A DNA stretch of 52,184 bases from Candidatus Methylacidiphilales bacterium (GTDB lineage: Bacteria; Verrucomicrobiota; Verrucomicrobiia; Methylacidiphilales; JAAUTS01), in NCBI GenBank assembly GCA_028713655.1, contig JAQTNW010000023.1:1-52184 (forward strand), in the 5' to 3' direction. Below are positions 8,064-16,883 of this stretch, piece by piece. Each line of letters opens with the position of its first letter. Positions within the stretch are counted from its first letter, which is position 1. The notes below the pieces were generated by a model. The model did not search any database and had not been told where the DNA came from. It worked only from the letters and a program-made list of their open reading frames with translations. Position numbers and translations under genes: made by a program.

Positions 8064-8496
8064 TTATTGACTGAAAGTATAATAGGTTAGATTCAGTATA
8101 ACACAATACTACCACGACCCTGAAAACTCGTAAAAACAATAAATCCGCCACTTTTTGTAAGCCAAGAAAACCCCCTTGTCTTCCGCCTTATCAGGGGGAT
8201 GGATACAGTTTGTGCTAACCAAAATGATATTCCTTTGCGTTCGTGACATCAGTGTTTATCCGTGTCCATCTGTGGTTCTCTTCAAGTTTTAAGTTCGCAC
8301 CCGGTGAATCCGTCCTTTGGCGGATTTTAAGCAGGAGCTTTTAACTCTGTGCAGTTTCTGAATTCTTAATTCTGACTTCTGAATTCTTCATTTCCTTCAC
8401 GTTCTCCGCGATCTCTTTGTAAAACGGGTTACCCGGTGCCTGCTCTGGATTCGCATTGATCTCGCCTGAATTCATCAGGAGTTCTAAACTTCCGGC
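8064..8496. other. Gene-free region with several dispersed repeats
   Basis: No credible gene is seen. The stretch holds an inverted copy of the 'aagacaagggggttt' repeat (8167-8200, matching 43560-43590 on the other strand), the right inner repeat (8253-8279), the right outer repeat (8395-8425) and repeated 'gaattctt' motifs at 8360-8390. Confidence 0.5.
8167..8200 (-). repeat. Dispersed repeat 'ccccctgataagggggaaga', copy 1
   Basis: AACCCCCTTGTCTTCCGCCT followed by TATCAGGGGGAT is the reverse complement of 43560-43590 with a single mismatch over the shared 31 bases. Its ends (CCCCCT and AGGGGG) can pair with each other. Confidence 0.55.
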
Positions 8497-9345
8497 ATGA
8501 AAATTCTCATCGCAGGCGCGGGCTATGTGGGCAGCGCCTGCGTCAGGCGCATGAAAGAACTGGGGCATGAGGTCCTTTGCTGGGTGCGCAGTCCTGAAAG
8601 CAGCGCGCGATTGCGCGAGGCGGGTTTTGATTCGCTGGTGGCGGATCTCGCATCGGCTGAAGCCTGGACAAATCTGAACTTCAAACCCGATGCGGTCTTG
8701 TATTGTCCCTCAACCCGCGGTGGCGGAGTGGAGGAATACCGGAGCCTGCATCACGACGGCCTGGCTCTTGCAGTCTGGAATTTGCCGCCGCCAACCCGAT
8801 TTATTTATATTTCGTCCAGTTCGGTCTATGGGCAATCGGACGCATCCTGGGTGGATGAAAGTTCCGAAACAAACCCGCCGAGCGAATCGGGAAAAATTCT
8901 GGTTGAAGCGGAAAAAATGGTTGTGCAGGCGGGAGGCGCCGTGCTGCGGCTTGCCGGGATCTACGGCCCGGGCCGCACGGTGTTGCTGGAAAAATTTCTG
9001 GAGGGAAAGGCAGTGATGTCGGCGGATCCCAAGCGATTCCTGAACCTGATCCATTTGGAAGATATTGTCACGGCTTTTGAAATGCTCCTGAGCAAAGCTG
9101 GAGTTGCGGGAGAAATTTATAACGGGGTGGACGACAACCCCTCGACCTATTCCGAGATTTATAACTGGCTTTCGGAGAAATTCAAAAAGCCCGCGCCGAC
9201 TTTCGCGCCATTGCGGGCTGCGGGTGCCGGGAAGAAAAGGGGAATCACAAATAAACGTGTCAGCAACGCCAAGCTGCGCGCGTTGGGCTGGCAGCCCCGG
9301 TATCCAAGTTTTCGCGAGGGATATGCCCGCTTGCTAAAAACCTAA
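8497..9345 (+). CDS. NAD(P)-binding SDR-like epimerase/dehydratase
   Basis: A 282-residue protein of the extended short-chain dehydrogenase type. It starts with a Rossmann motif (MKILIAGAGYVGSACV) and has YISSSSVYG at about residues 107-115 and the substrate-domain block LRLAGIYGPGRT. The usual catalytic Tyr-x-x-x-Lys is not intact: the matching segment reads SESGKILVEAEK, without the tyrosine, as in YeeZ-like members. It may be an atypical or non-oxidoreductase member of the family. Cytosolic, single gene. Position supports no pathway assignment. Confidence 0.8.
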   Translation: MKILIAGAGYVGSACVRRMKELGHEVLCWVRSPESSARLREAGFDSLVADLASAEAWTNLNFKPDAVLYCPSTRGGGVEEYRSLHHDGLALAVWNLPPPTRFIYISSSSVYGQSDASWVDESSETNPPSESGKILVEAEKMVVQAGGAVLRLAGIYGPGRTVLLEKFLEGKAVMSADPKRFLNLIHLEDIVTAFEMLLSKAGVAGEIYNGVDDNPSTYSEIYNWLSEKFKKPAPTFAPLRAAGAGKKRGITNKRVSNAKLRALGWQPRYPSFREGYARLLKT

Positions 9346-9357
9346 CAAAGTCTGGTT

Positions 9358-10407
9358 TTAAAAAATAAACACGTCGCCGGAAGCCGTTCCGGCCGCAAGC
9401 AGTTTGTCGTCGGGCGACCAGCGGACTGCGCTGATTTCCTCCTTGCCCATGTAAACAGCCAGCGGCTCCTCATTCCCGTCCCCGTTCCACAGCGCCAGTT
9501 TCCCATCCTTGCCGCCGGCGGCAAAGAGATGGCCGTGGTGTTGGAATCTGATTACAGTTACCGGCTCGCTATGTAATCCGAACATGGCCGGTTGGCGTCC
9601 GCTCGGACCTGCGCCGGAACAATCCCAGAGGAGCACATCGATCCCGTTGCTGGTTGCCATCCATTGCCCGTCGGCACTCCAATCGATCGAACGGATTTTC
9701 GATTGATAGCCCGGCATGTGGAAGTGCATTCCGCTTGCGGCGTCCCAGATATGCACCGCGTTTTCCTGGCTGCCGCCGCATACCCAGCGCCCGTCGGGGC
9801 TCCAACGGCAATTCCAGATCGCCCCCTTCCATTCAAAGGCCTTGAGCATTTCGGCAGTTTGCCCGTTCCAGGTGCAGAGGCCGCCGTAAGCCGCCGTCAC
9901 GATTATTGGATCGCCTGGATGCCAGCATAGATCCGCAATCGAACTGCCGAGGGGTTCTCCCTTGGCAACCGCTTCGCCCCTGGCATCCAGAAGATGCAAT
10001 TCCTTGCCCTGCGCGAAGGCCAGGACGGGTTCGTTGTTGTTCTCCGGACCCGCCGATACCGGGCTCCAGGCCAGACGTTCAATCCACGCGCGACCGGATT
10101 GATAGCTCCAAATCGGCCCGGCTTCCGATGGGTTCCAGGCCCGAACCATGCCGTCCTGGCCGGCTGTGGCCAGTGGGCCTCCGTTGGGATGCCATGACAG
10201 CGCTCCCATGCCTGCAGTGTGGGCGCTAAAAGCTTTTACCGGGGCGTTGGGTTGTCGTGGGATCAGGCTCACCTGTCCGTCGGCTGTGGCTGCCGCGAGC
10301 CAGGCGCCGTCGGGCGACCATTCCAGCGACACGATGAAGTCGCTCAGTTGCGTCTGCCATGCGGGGGGCAGGCGTTTGGTATGAACAGAAGTTTGGGTAT
10401 CAGGCAT
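9358..10407 (-). CDS. WD40-repeat protein paired with a COG0523 GTPase
   Basis: About 349 residues forming a probable seven-bladed beta-propeller. WSPDG/WHPNG-type blade motifs recur about every 40-45 residues (WSPDGAWLAA, WHPNGGPLAT, WSPDGRWVCG, WSADGQWMAT, WSPDDKLLAA). No signal peptide is seen, so it should be cytosolic. The start at 10407 was chosen because it lies 7 bases after the stop of the upstream COG0523 gene; a longer frame would overlap that gene. WD40 proteins often act as scaffolds, and the tight coupling suggests a role in the same metal-handling task, but the sequence does not show this directly. Confidence 0.8.
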   Translation of the reverse strand: MPDTQTSVHTKRLPPAWQTQLSDFIVSLEWSPDGAWLAAATADGQVSLIPRQPNAPVKAFSAHTAGMGALSWHPNGGPLATAGQDGMVRAWNPSEAGPIWSYQSGRAWIERLAWSPVSAGPENNNEPVLAFAQGKELHLLDARGEAVAKGEPLGSSIADLCWHPGDPIIVTAAYGGLCTWNGQTAEMLKAFEWKGAIWNCRWSPDGRWVCGGSQENAVHIWDAASGMHFHMPGYQSKIRSIDWSADGQWMATSNGIDVLLWDCSGAGPSGRQPAMFGLHSEPVTVIRFQHHGHLFAAGGKDGKLALWNGDGNEEPLAVYMGKEEISAVRWSPDDKLLAAGTASGDVFIF

Positions 10408-10414
10408 GATGGAA

Positions 10415-11467
10415 TCAGGCCAGGCAGCCTTGAAATCCCTTGTTGAGTTCCTCGCGATCCAGATTGCGCCCAATGAAAATCAGGCTGCTTTTCCGGGCCT
10501 TGCCTCTTGAGTCCGTTTCGGGCTTTGCATCCAGCATCATGTGAACCCCCTGAAAAACAAGCCGGTTCGGCTGGCCCTTGATGCAAAAAATGCCCTTCAT
10601 CCGGAAAATGTCCCGCCCTTTGCTTGCCAACAACACGCGGATCCACTCGTTCAGCCTTTCGCCGTGTACTTCCCCTTCATGCTCAATCCCCACCGACTGG
10701 ATGCTTTCGTCGTGTTCATGATCGTGGTGATGTTCCTCTTCTTTTTCATCGTCGTGATGATGCGTGCAGTCGGGTCCGCATTCGTGTTCTGAATGGTCAT
10801 GGTGCTGCTCCTCCTCCAAAAAATCGGGTTCGATCTCCATGATGCGGTCCAAATCAAAAGCCCCAACATCAAGAACATACGACAAATCAATCGCGGCATT
10901 TTCTGTCCGGTATATTTTCGACAGCTTGTTGATCGAATGAATGCGCTTTTCAAGAGCGTCCGCTTCGGCTGCGTCAACCAGATCCATCTTGTTCAGCAGA
11001 ATGATATCGGCAAAGGCGATCTGCTCCTTCACTTCGCGGCTGTCATCGATGTGCTGCAAAACATGTTTGGCATCCACCAGCGTGACAACCGAATCCACGA
11101 GCAAGGCCTGCTTTAGATCTTCATCGACAAAAAAAGTCTGGATGACCGGGCCGGGATCCGCAAGGCCGGTTGTCTCGATCAGAATGTGGTCGAATTTATT
11201 GCGGCGGCGCAGCAGGTTGCCCAGAATGCGGATCAAATCGCCGCGCACGGTGCAACAAATGCAGCCGTTGTTCATTTCAAAAATCTCCTCGTCGGTGTTG
11301 ATGACGAGTTCGTGATCGATTCCGACCTCGCCATATTCATTTTCGATGACGGCAATGCGCTTGCCGTGCTCTTCGGTCAAAATCCGGTTGAGCAGGGTTG
11401 TTTTACCCGCACCGAGAAAGCCCGTCAAAATTGTCACGGGGATACGCTTGGAGGAAGGCTGGGTCAT
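10415..11467 (-). CDS. COG0523 (CobW/Zng-type) metallochaperone GTPase
   Basis: A 350-residue G3E-family GTPase. Walker A GFLGAGKTT is at 16-24, the metal-binding C69-I-C-C72 motif is in NNGCICC, NKMD is at 159-162, and a histidine-rich linker covers about 221-252 (HHDHSEHECGPDC, then THHHDD and HHHDHEHD). The CobW C-terminal domain follows. The family delivers zinc, cobalt or iron to target proteins at the cost of GTP, and a histidine-rich insert is typical of zinc-related members. It is followed directly by a WD40 protein. No Zur-like operator was recognised upstream (11468-11600). Confidence 0.9.
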   Translation of the reverse strand: MTQPSSKRIPVTILTGFLGAGKTTLLNRILTEEHGKRIAVIENEYGEVGIDHELVINTDEEIFEMNNGCICCTVRGDLIRILGNLLRRRNKFDHILIETTGLADPGPVIQTFFVDEDLKQALLVDSVVTLVDAKHVLQHIDDSREVKEQIAFADIILLNKMDLVDAAEADALEKRIHSINKLSKIYRTENAAIDLSYVLDVGAFDLDRIMEIEPDFLEEEQHHDHSEHECGPDCTHHHDDEKEEEHHHDHEHDESIQSVGIEHEGEVHGERLNEWIRVLLASKGRDIFRMKGIFCIKGQPNRLVFQGVHMMLDAKPETDSRGKARKSSLIFIGRNLDREELNKGFQGCLA

Positions 11468-11640
11468 GCGGGGAAAGAATAATGCGTGAACTCAACGGGT
11501 GCAAAGATTTAACGCAGACCGCTGTGCATAAAAATGGCGCAGGAGTTCAACTTATGAGCCCGTTCATCACCTGAATCTCGGAAGGCGTATATTTCACAGG
11601 ACCGTTGCGGTGGAAGATAATCAGGCTAAGACTGGTACCT

Positions 11641-12786
11641 GTGAAAATCCTGATTGCCCCGGACAAATTCAAAGGATCCCTCCGCGCGGCGGAGGTGGGA
11701 TCGGCAATCTCCCGCGGATTCCTGGCAGCCTGGCCGGGCGCGGTTGTTGTCCACAAACCGGTTGCCGATGGCGGTGAAGGTTTTGCAGACGCGCTTTCGA
11801 CGCGAAACACCCCGGTGCGCGCGCATGACGCGCTGGGACGCGAAGTCACCGCAAGTTATGGCTGGTTGGACGAGAGCACAGCCGTGATCGAGATGAGCGC
11901 CGCCTCCGGCTTGTGGCGGATCGCGCCGGAAGAACGCAATCCACTGAAGGCCTCCAGCGCCGGCACCGGCGAACTGATTCGCGATGCAATCGCCAGGAGC
12001 GCGTGCGACATTTTGATCGGGATCGGTGGAAGCGCGACGAATGATGGCGGCATAGGAATGGCGGGGGTGCTGGGTTACCGGTTTCTGAATCACAATGGCG
12101 AGCCGATGGAACCTATCCCGGAAAATCTGCGCCATTTCAAAACCATCAAGGCGCCGGTGCCCGCAAAGCCGTTGCCCAGGATCATCGCCGCATGTGATGT
12201 CAATAATCCCCTGCTTGGCGAGCACGGCGCGACGCGTGTTTATGGACCTCAAAAGGGTGCAACTCGGGAGATGATCGGGGTATTGGAAGCCGGTTTGGAG
12301 CATCTGGCGGATCTTGTTGCCCGGGATTTGGGCTGTGATTTCCGCAACACACCCGGGAGCGGAGCGGCCGGCGGTTTGGGATTCGGACTGATGAGTTTTT
12401 GCGGGGCCGCGATCCGTTCCGGATTCGATCTTGTTGCCGGGTATGCGCGGATTGAAGAGGCGATTGCCGACAGCGATCTTGTCATTACAGGCGAAGGAAA
12501 AATCGACGCCCAAACCCTTCACGGCAAAGGCCCCGCCGGGGTGGCGGCCCTTGCGCGCAAGCATAACAAACCGGTCATCGCATTCTCCGGGATCCACGAA
12601 AAGGGAGGCCGGGACGGAGTGGCGGATGTTTTTGACGCCGTGTTTGAAATTCATCGTCCCGGACTCACCACCGAAGAGTCGATGAAAAATGCCGCCGCTT
12701 TGCTCGAGGCATTGGCGAGGGATGTGGCAACCGAGATCGGTGCCGGAACCATTTTGCCGCAGTTTCGACTGTCTGCCGACGGCTAA
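11641..12786 (+). CDS. Glycerate kinase, GarK/GlxK type
   Basis: 381 residues from a GTG start at 11641, the same length as E. coli GarK. It phosphorylates D-glycerate with ATP, feeding glycerate into glycolysis. Typical blocks are the N-terminus MKILIAPDKFKGSLRA, VADGGEGFADAL, LIGIGGSATNDGGIGMA, and the C-terminal GEGKIDAQTLHGKGPAGVA. The GTG was preferred over an in-frame ATG at 11605 because homology begins exactly at KILIAPDKFKG. It is convergent with the LarA-like gene (18-base gap). No close neighbour shares its pathway. Confidence 0.92.
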   Translation: MKILIAPDKFKGSLRAAEVGSAISRGFLAAWPGAVVVHKPVADGGEGFADALSTRNTPVRAHDALGREVTASYGWLDESTAVIEMSAASGLWRIAPEERNPLKASSAGTGELIRDAIARSACDILIGIGGSATNDGGIGMAGVLGYRFLNHNGEPMEPIPENLRHFKTIKAPVPAKPLPRIIAACDVNNPLLGEHGATRVYGPQKGATREMIGVLEAGLEHLADLVARDLGCDFRNTPGSGAAGGLGFGLMSFCGAAIRSGFDLVAGYARIEEAIADSDLVITGEGKIDAQTLHGKGPAGVAALARKHNKPVIAFSGIHEKGGRDGVADVFDAVFEIHRPGLTTEESMKNAAALLEALARDVATEIGAGTILPQFRLSADG

Positions 12787-12804
12787 GATCGGCGGTGGCT
12801 TGAA

Positions 12805-14097
12805 TCAAAGGGCCGACACCGGCACTTCTGCTTCCGGGCGCAAATACGGAATGGTCAACGGACCTTGGGGCAGCACGGCGATACGAGCAGAGGGACCCAG
12901 TTTTGCGATCTGTTCCAGGACCAGTCCTGCAATATCCGGGCATGGCACCAGGTGCGCCAGCTTTACCTCTTCCGGATCCAGGCTGCTGTACAAATAAACT
13001 TTGGCGTGCCGCTGGATCAACGCCTGTATCTGCGACTGCCATTGTTCGGGAAAGGTGGACTCGGCAATCAGCTCAAGAACGCGTTCCGGCCGACCGGCTT
13101 GGCGCAACAGCTTGTAAAACGGAGAGGACGCTGGAATCCCCTCGCGGCATTCCGCAGCCATGATGATGCTCCCACCCTCCTTCACAATACGCGCAGCCGC
13201 GCTCATGCCCTTCACCGCCTGGTAAAGATTCAAGTCGAGCGGATAACCGCTGTTTGTGCTAATGACGATTTCAAAAGGCTGTTCGACAGGCTGCATCGCC
13301 GAGGCACGGACAAATTCAATACCCTCCGCATGGGCTGCAATCAGGTCGCCTGCAAAAATGCCCGTGATCTCGCGGCGCTCGTTCAGCGCGACGTTGACCA
13401 GGAAACTGAAACCCGCCCGCAAGGCGATATCGCGCATCTCCTCCCACACCGGATTTCCCACCGTAATTCCGAAGGCCGCATTTGGGCTGCCAATATTGGC
13501 GCGTCCGTGGTTGCTGATCACGGTCTGCAGTCCGGCCACGCCCGGCATGATGCCTTTGGGCCCGCCGCTGAAGCCCGCGAAAAAATGGGGTTCGATGAAG
13601 CCGGTGATGATCCTGAGGTCCGCGGCTAGAAGATGTTTGTTGAGCAGAACGGGAACTCCCGCCCTGGTGTGTCCCATCTGCGCCAGGGCTTCTGGATTTT
13701 CGGGTTCATGATTGAGGACGCGGTAATGTTCCACGACTCCGGCGGTCAGCATTTTGCACAACTCTTCACGGGTGTTCGGGCGGTGGGTGCCGAGGCCGTT
13801 GAGCAGTGTGATTTGATCCCGCTTGACGCCCGCATCCTCAAGATAGGCGAGTATCCACGGAATCAACCGGTCATTGGGAGTCGGCCGGGTGATGTCGGTG
13901 AAAACAATGCATATCTTTGTCTGGTTGGTGACCCATTCGCGCAAGGGGGCACAACCGATTGGTCGATCTAATTTTTGGTTCAAGGCGAGCCGCTCATCAG
14001 CGAGGCCCGGTTGTTGTGCCGGGGTGATCACGGTTGTGAGATGATCGGGCAGATCAACCAGCAGGTTGCCCTGTCCGTATGCCAAGGGGATTTGCAT
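12805..14097 (-). CDS. LarA-type nickel-pincer racemase/epimerase (DUF2088)
   Basis: A 430-residue member of the lactate racemase family, which uses a nickel-pincer nucleotide bound to a lysine. The LarA active-site residues are in place: H105 in GLGTHRP, H171 in EPHFFAG, K181 in GGPKGIMPG, H197 in SNHGRAN. Each is offset by three from H108, H174, K184 and H200 of the Lactobacillus enzyme. FTDITRP (66-72) is also conserved. The cofactor genes larB, larC and larE are absent from the window, so the cofactor must be made elsewhere. The substrate is uncertain; LarA homologues racemise various 2-hydroxyacids. Confidence 0.85.
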   Translation of the reverse strand: MQIPLAYGQGNLLVDLPDHLTTVITPAQQPGLADERLALNQKLDRPIGCAPLREWVTNQTKICIVFTDITRPTPNDRLIPWILAYLEDAGVKRDQITLLNGLGTHRPNTREELCKMLTAGVVEHYRVLNHEPENPEALAQMGHTRAGVPVLLNKHLLAADLRIITGFIEPHFFAGFSGGPKGIMPGVAGLQTVISNHGRANIGSPNAAFGITVGNPVWEEMRDIALRAGFSFLVNVALNERREITGIFAGDLIAAHAEGIEFVRASAMQPVEQPFEIVISTNSGYPLDLNLYQAVKGMSAAARIVKEGGSIIMAAECREGIPASSPFYKLLRQAGRPERVLELIAESTFPEQWQSQIQALIQRHAKVYLYSSLDPEEVKLAHLVPCPDIAGLVLEQIAKLGPSARIAVLPQGPLTIPYLRPEAEVPVSAL

Positions 14098-14242
14098 TTC
14101 AATAAATTACCATGATCCGCCGCAGGCAAACGAGCACGGATTTGAAATTTTTCGAATGGCGCTTCGCCGAAAGGGAGAACAAAACTGTCCGTCTTCCGAG
14201 TTTTTTCTTTACTCGTTCCCGGATGGGTGTGGAATCCGTCAA

Positions 14243-16732
14243 ATGGCCACTCATTCCATGGGACGGAAACGGGAGGAAGAGGCAACGCCCATCTTCGACA
14301 TACCGCGCCTTGACAACATCAGCATCGACGGCAAAGCCGATGACTGGGGCGACCGTGGGTTTCGGGTTGAGCTGCTTGGAAACGCGAACGGCAGGGTCAA
14401 GCCGGCCTTCGATTTTGACGCCTTGTTTCGCCTCGGGTGGGACGAACGCGGATTGCTGCTGCTGGTCAAGGCCTCTGCCGCCGCCTATGACGAGGCAAAA
14501 CAGGGCAACGAACTTTGGGAAAAGGATTCCGTCGAAATTTTCTACTCCCCGCAGCGCGGCTCGCCCGATGTCGTTCAACTGGTTGTCAGTCCCGGAGTGG
14601 ACCCGCAATGCCCCAAACTTCGCTCGATCCTCCAGGACGGACGCAAGTCCGAAGCGCTGAAGAAAACAAAGGTGACTGCCACGGCGCTGCGCACCAAGAC
14701 CGCGAATGGGTACACATTGGAAGTCCTGCTGCCGTGGGGCAATTTCGGGATCAAGCCCGAAACCGGACGCGAGCTTGCCTTCCAGATTTACATCAACGAC
14801 ACGGGTGGCGCGGAACGTTTTCAAGCGCTCTGGTATCCGATTCCCAACGCCCATGAATCGATAAACATGCATCGTGTCAGGCTTTCCGGGAAACCAAGCC
14901 CGCCGGTCAAGGCTGTTGTGTTCGCAGAATACGATCGGTTTCGCAGGGTGCGCGTCGATGTGGCGGGTACGATGGAATTGCTGGGGAAAACAATCACGCT
15001 CAAGGGAGACGGGCGCGAATTGGGCAGCGCCCGGACCACGCCTGAAAACGGACGCGCGGGAGCGAAGTTTGTTTTGCCAATGCCCCCGCAGGACAAGGCG
15101 TATGGGCCGTTGGACCTTTTTCTGGAAGGGCAATTGCTGAAAACAATCAGCTTGCCGGACCTTCAGCAAGCGCGCGCCAAAGCTTTCATGGAGCAAAGGC
15201 TGGATTTCAATCCAAGCGTGTTCCCGGGACCGGGCTTCCCAAAATGCGATTTCGAACAGCCTTCCTATGTGGAGGATTTGATCGGGCCATATACCCTGAC
15301 AACCACCTTTTATGACGCCGATTACAATCCGGTAGCGACAGCGGAGAAGCCGGGCCGTTACGGCGCCGTTGTTGAGATCAAGACCGGGGACGGAAAAACG
15401 TTCCGGCGATTGCGGACCTTGTTTCGAACCCGGGAAAAGCTGGATGGCGGCGCGCGTGAAAACATCACGGGACCCATGCAATTTCCAAAAGAAACGGGGA
15501 TACATCCCACCGTGGTCAGGGAACAAAAGTTTTCGGTTAACAGTTACCTGAAATCGCTGCTGGACGGCAGCATGTCTCCTTGTATGGCAACGCCCGCGTT
15601 GATGGCGGCGCTTTATGAAACCAAGCCGGGCGCGAAAAACGCCGGCGTTTCCGGGGATTTCCTGGCGCGCGACCGCCAGTGGTGGGTCGGCTTGAAGCGC
15701 AAGCTTGCCGGAGCGGACAAACTGTATCGCAAGCCGTTTGTCTGTCCGGAAATTGTGAAGGGAAAGCCGGCAACGATGCTTCACAAAGGCACACTGAAGG
15801 CAGCGGGGATGAAGCCCGATGCAACGAAAAAAATCGACGCATTGCTCAGGCAATGGTCTGCGGATACCGAGGAGCCGTTTGCCGTTTGTGTCGCGCGCCA
15901 CGGCGTGATTGTTTTGCACAAGGCCTATGGCCGGCGCAACGGCAAAGCGATGACCGTGGACACAAAAAGCTGGATGGCCTCGATCACGAAAGCCATGTCC
16001 GGCACGGTGATGATGATGTTGGTCGATCAGGGTTTGGCAAACCTCGACGACCCTGTGTCGAAATATCTGCCATCGTTTCGTGATGACAAGGTCGCCACGC
16101 CGCTGACCATCCGCCACCTCTACACGCACACGACCGGGCTGCAGCGGGATTGCGGCGATGATCCGAGCGACTTCGACGATGTGATTGCCGGTTACTACCC
16201 GTACATGCCCGTCGGCAAGCGGCAGGAATATAACAACGCGGGAGCCCCGATAGGCAGCAAGATTGTCGAGATCATCACCGGCGAAGCGTTGCCGCAGTTT
16301 TACAAGCGCCATTTGTTAGAGCCGCTCGGTTGCGCCAACACGGACGTGACCAACAGCTCGGGCAGCTATTGGGGCGGCGCCCGCAGCGTGCCGATGGACA
16401 TTGCGAAATTCGGACAGATGCTGTTGAACCGCGGCAGCTACGGCAACAAGCGGTTCATGAGCGCGGAGACTTTCCAGCAAATGCTGCCTGTGCGATTGAC
16501 CCGGATCCTCGGCCCGGACACAAGTGTGGAGTGGGGCATTGGCCTCATCTGGTTCGAAGGCGAGGGCCTTGGCAAGGGGAGCTTCGGGCATGGCGCGGCT
16601 TCGTCGGCAACCTTGCGGATCGATCCCGAACACGATCTGGTCATCGTCATGTGCCGCAATGGCCCGGGACGGAATTTTGCGAAGTATCACTCGCAGTTCC
16701 TCGGCACAATCGTCGAAAACATGGCCGGGTGA
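14243..16732 (+). CDS. Fusion of a CBM9-like domain with a class C beta-lactamase-type serine hydrolase
   Basis: About 829 residues from ATG 14243. The N-terminal 220 residues resemble a CBM9/DOMON-like carbohydrate-binding fold (SIDGKADDWGD, SVEIFYSPQRG, GYTLEVLLPWG, FQIYINDTGG). A middle section of about 300 residues is unassigned. The C-terminus is a beta-lactamase/esterase domain with the nucleophile motif S580-I-T-K583, Y663-N-N665 and FGHGA near 783, so it is probably active. No signal peptide is found in any frame near the start, which is odd for such a protein. The frame is open back to 14066, but those residues look non-coding and overlap the divergent LarA gene. Confidence 0.75.
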   Translation: MATHSMGRKREEEATPIFDIPRLDNISIDGKADDWGDRGFRVELLGNANGRVKPAFDFDALFRLGWDERGLLLLVKASAAAYDEAKQGNELWEKDSVEIFYSPQRGSPDVVQLVVSPGVDPQCPKLRSILQDGRKSEALKKTKVTATALRTKTANGYTLEVLLPWGNFGIKPETGRELAFQIYINDTGGAERFQALWYPIPNAHESINMHRVRLSGKPSPPVKAVVFAEYDRFRRVRVDVAGTMELLGKTITLKGDGRELGSARTTPENGRAGAKFVLPMPPQDKAYGPLDLFLEGQLLKTISLPDLQQARAKAFMEQRLDFNPSVFPGPGFPKCDFEQPSYVEDLIGPYTLTTTFYDADYNPVATAEKPGRYGAVVEIKTGDGKTFRRLRTLFRTREKLDGGARENITGPMQFPKETGIHPTVVREQKFSVNSYLKSLLDGSMSPCMATPALMAALYETKPGAKNAGVSGDFLARDRQWWVGLKRKLAGADKLYRKPFVCPEIVKGKPATMLHKGTLKAAGMKPDATKKIDALLRQWSADTEEPFAVCVARHGVIVLHKAYGRRNGKAMTVDTKSWMASITKAMSGTVMMMLVDQGLANLDDPVSKYLPSFRDDKVATPLTIRHLYTHTTGLQRDCGDDPSDFDDVIAGYYPYMPVGKRQEYNNAGAPIGSKIVEIITGEALPQFYKRHLLEPLGCANTDVTNSSGSYWGGARSVPMDIAKFGQMLLNRGSYGNKRFMSAETFQQMLPVRLTRILGPDTSVEWGIGLIWFEGEGLGKGSFGHGAASSATLRIDPEHDLVIVMCRNGPGRNFAKYHSQFLGTIVENMAG

Positions 16733-16837
16733 GTTTCAGGTTCGTAAAGCTCAGTGGCGCAACGGGGCAAGGCGAAGGCGCGGAGGCTGCGGAAGCAGCA
16801 TCCGTGACTGAGCCGGTGAAGCCATGACCGTGCTTTT
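16733..16837. other. Short gene-free stretch with decayed 'cgcgcaaaggcgc'-like repeat
   Basis: CAACGGGGCAAGGCGAAGGC and the following bases at about 16758-16785 resemble the dispersed family at 7.33 and 43.49 kb. No gene is seen here. Confidence 0.3.
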
Positions 16838-16883
16838 CAACAACCCGCGCTGAGAGCCGTGGGTGTGCAGCGTATGGTTAGCC
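16838..16883 (-). repeat. attC-like site 3 (end of cassette 3)
   Basis: Read on the minus strand it begins GGCTAAC, containing the stop codon TAA of the 105-residue gene. CGCTG and CAGCG then form a stem, the AACC/GGTT boxes pair outside it, and it ends in GTTGTTG. At 46 bases it is short for attC and the least convincing of the three. Confidence 0.4.

Larger units (their letters stand above)
7289..8425. repeat. Island bracketed by nested inverted repeats
   Basis: Positions 7289-7319 (TTTTTACAAAGAGATTGCGA and following) match the reverse complement of 8395-8425 at 28 of 31 positions. Inside these, 7414-7440 (AGAACCACGGATAAACACGG and following) matches the reverse complement of 8253-8279 at about 22 of 27. 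The enclosed 0.8 kb holds an orphan minus-strand gene and a decayed DUF6429-like gene. The inner repeats belong to the common 'ccacggataaacacgg' family. No transposase is present. Confidence 0.5.

Noticed and set aside
8341-8568. Minus-strand 75-codon frame before the SDR-like gene
   Set aside because: It overlaps the SDR start and is built from dispersed repeat sequence.
14099-16312. A 737-codon open frame antisense to the CBM9/hydrolase gene
   Set aside because: It lies wholly within a recognised gene on the other strand, shows no family motif and is Arg/His/Gln-rich, as expected for the shadow of GC-rich coding sequence.
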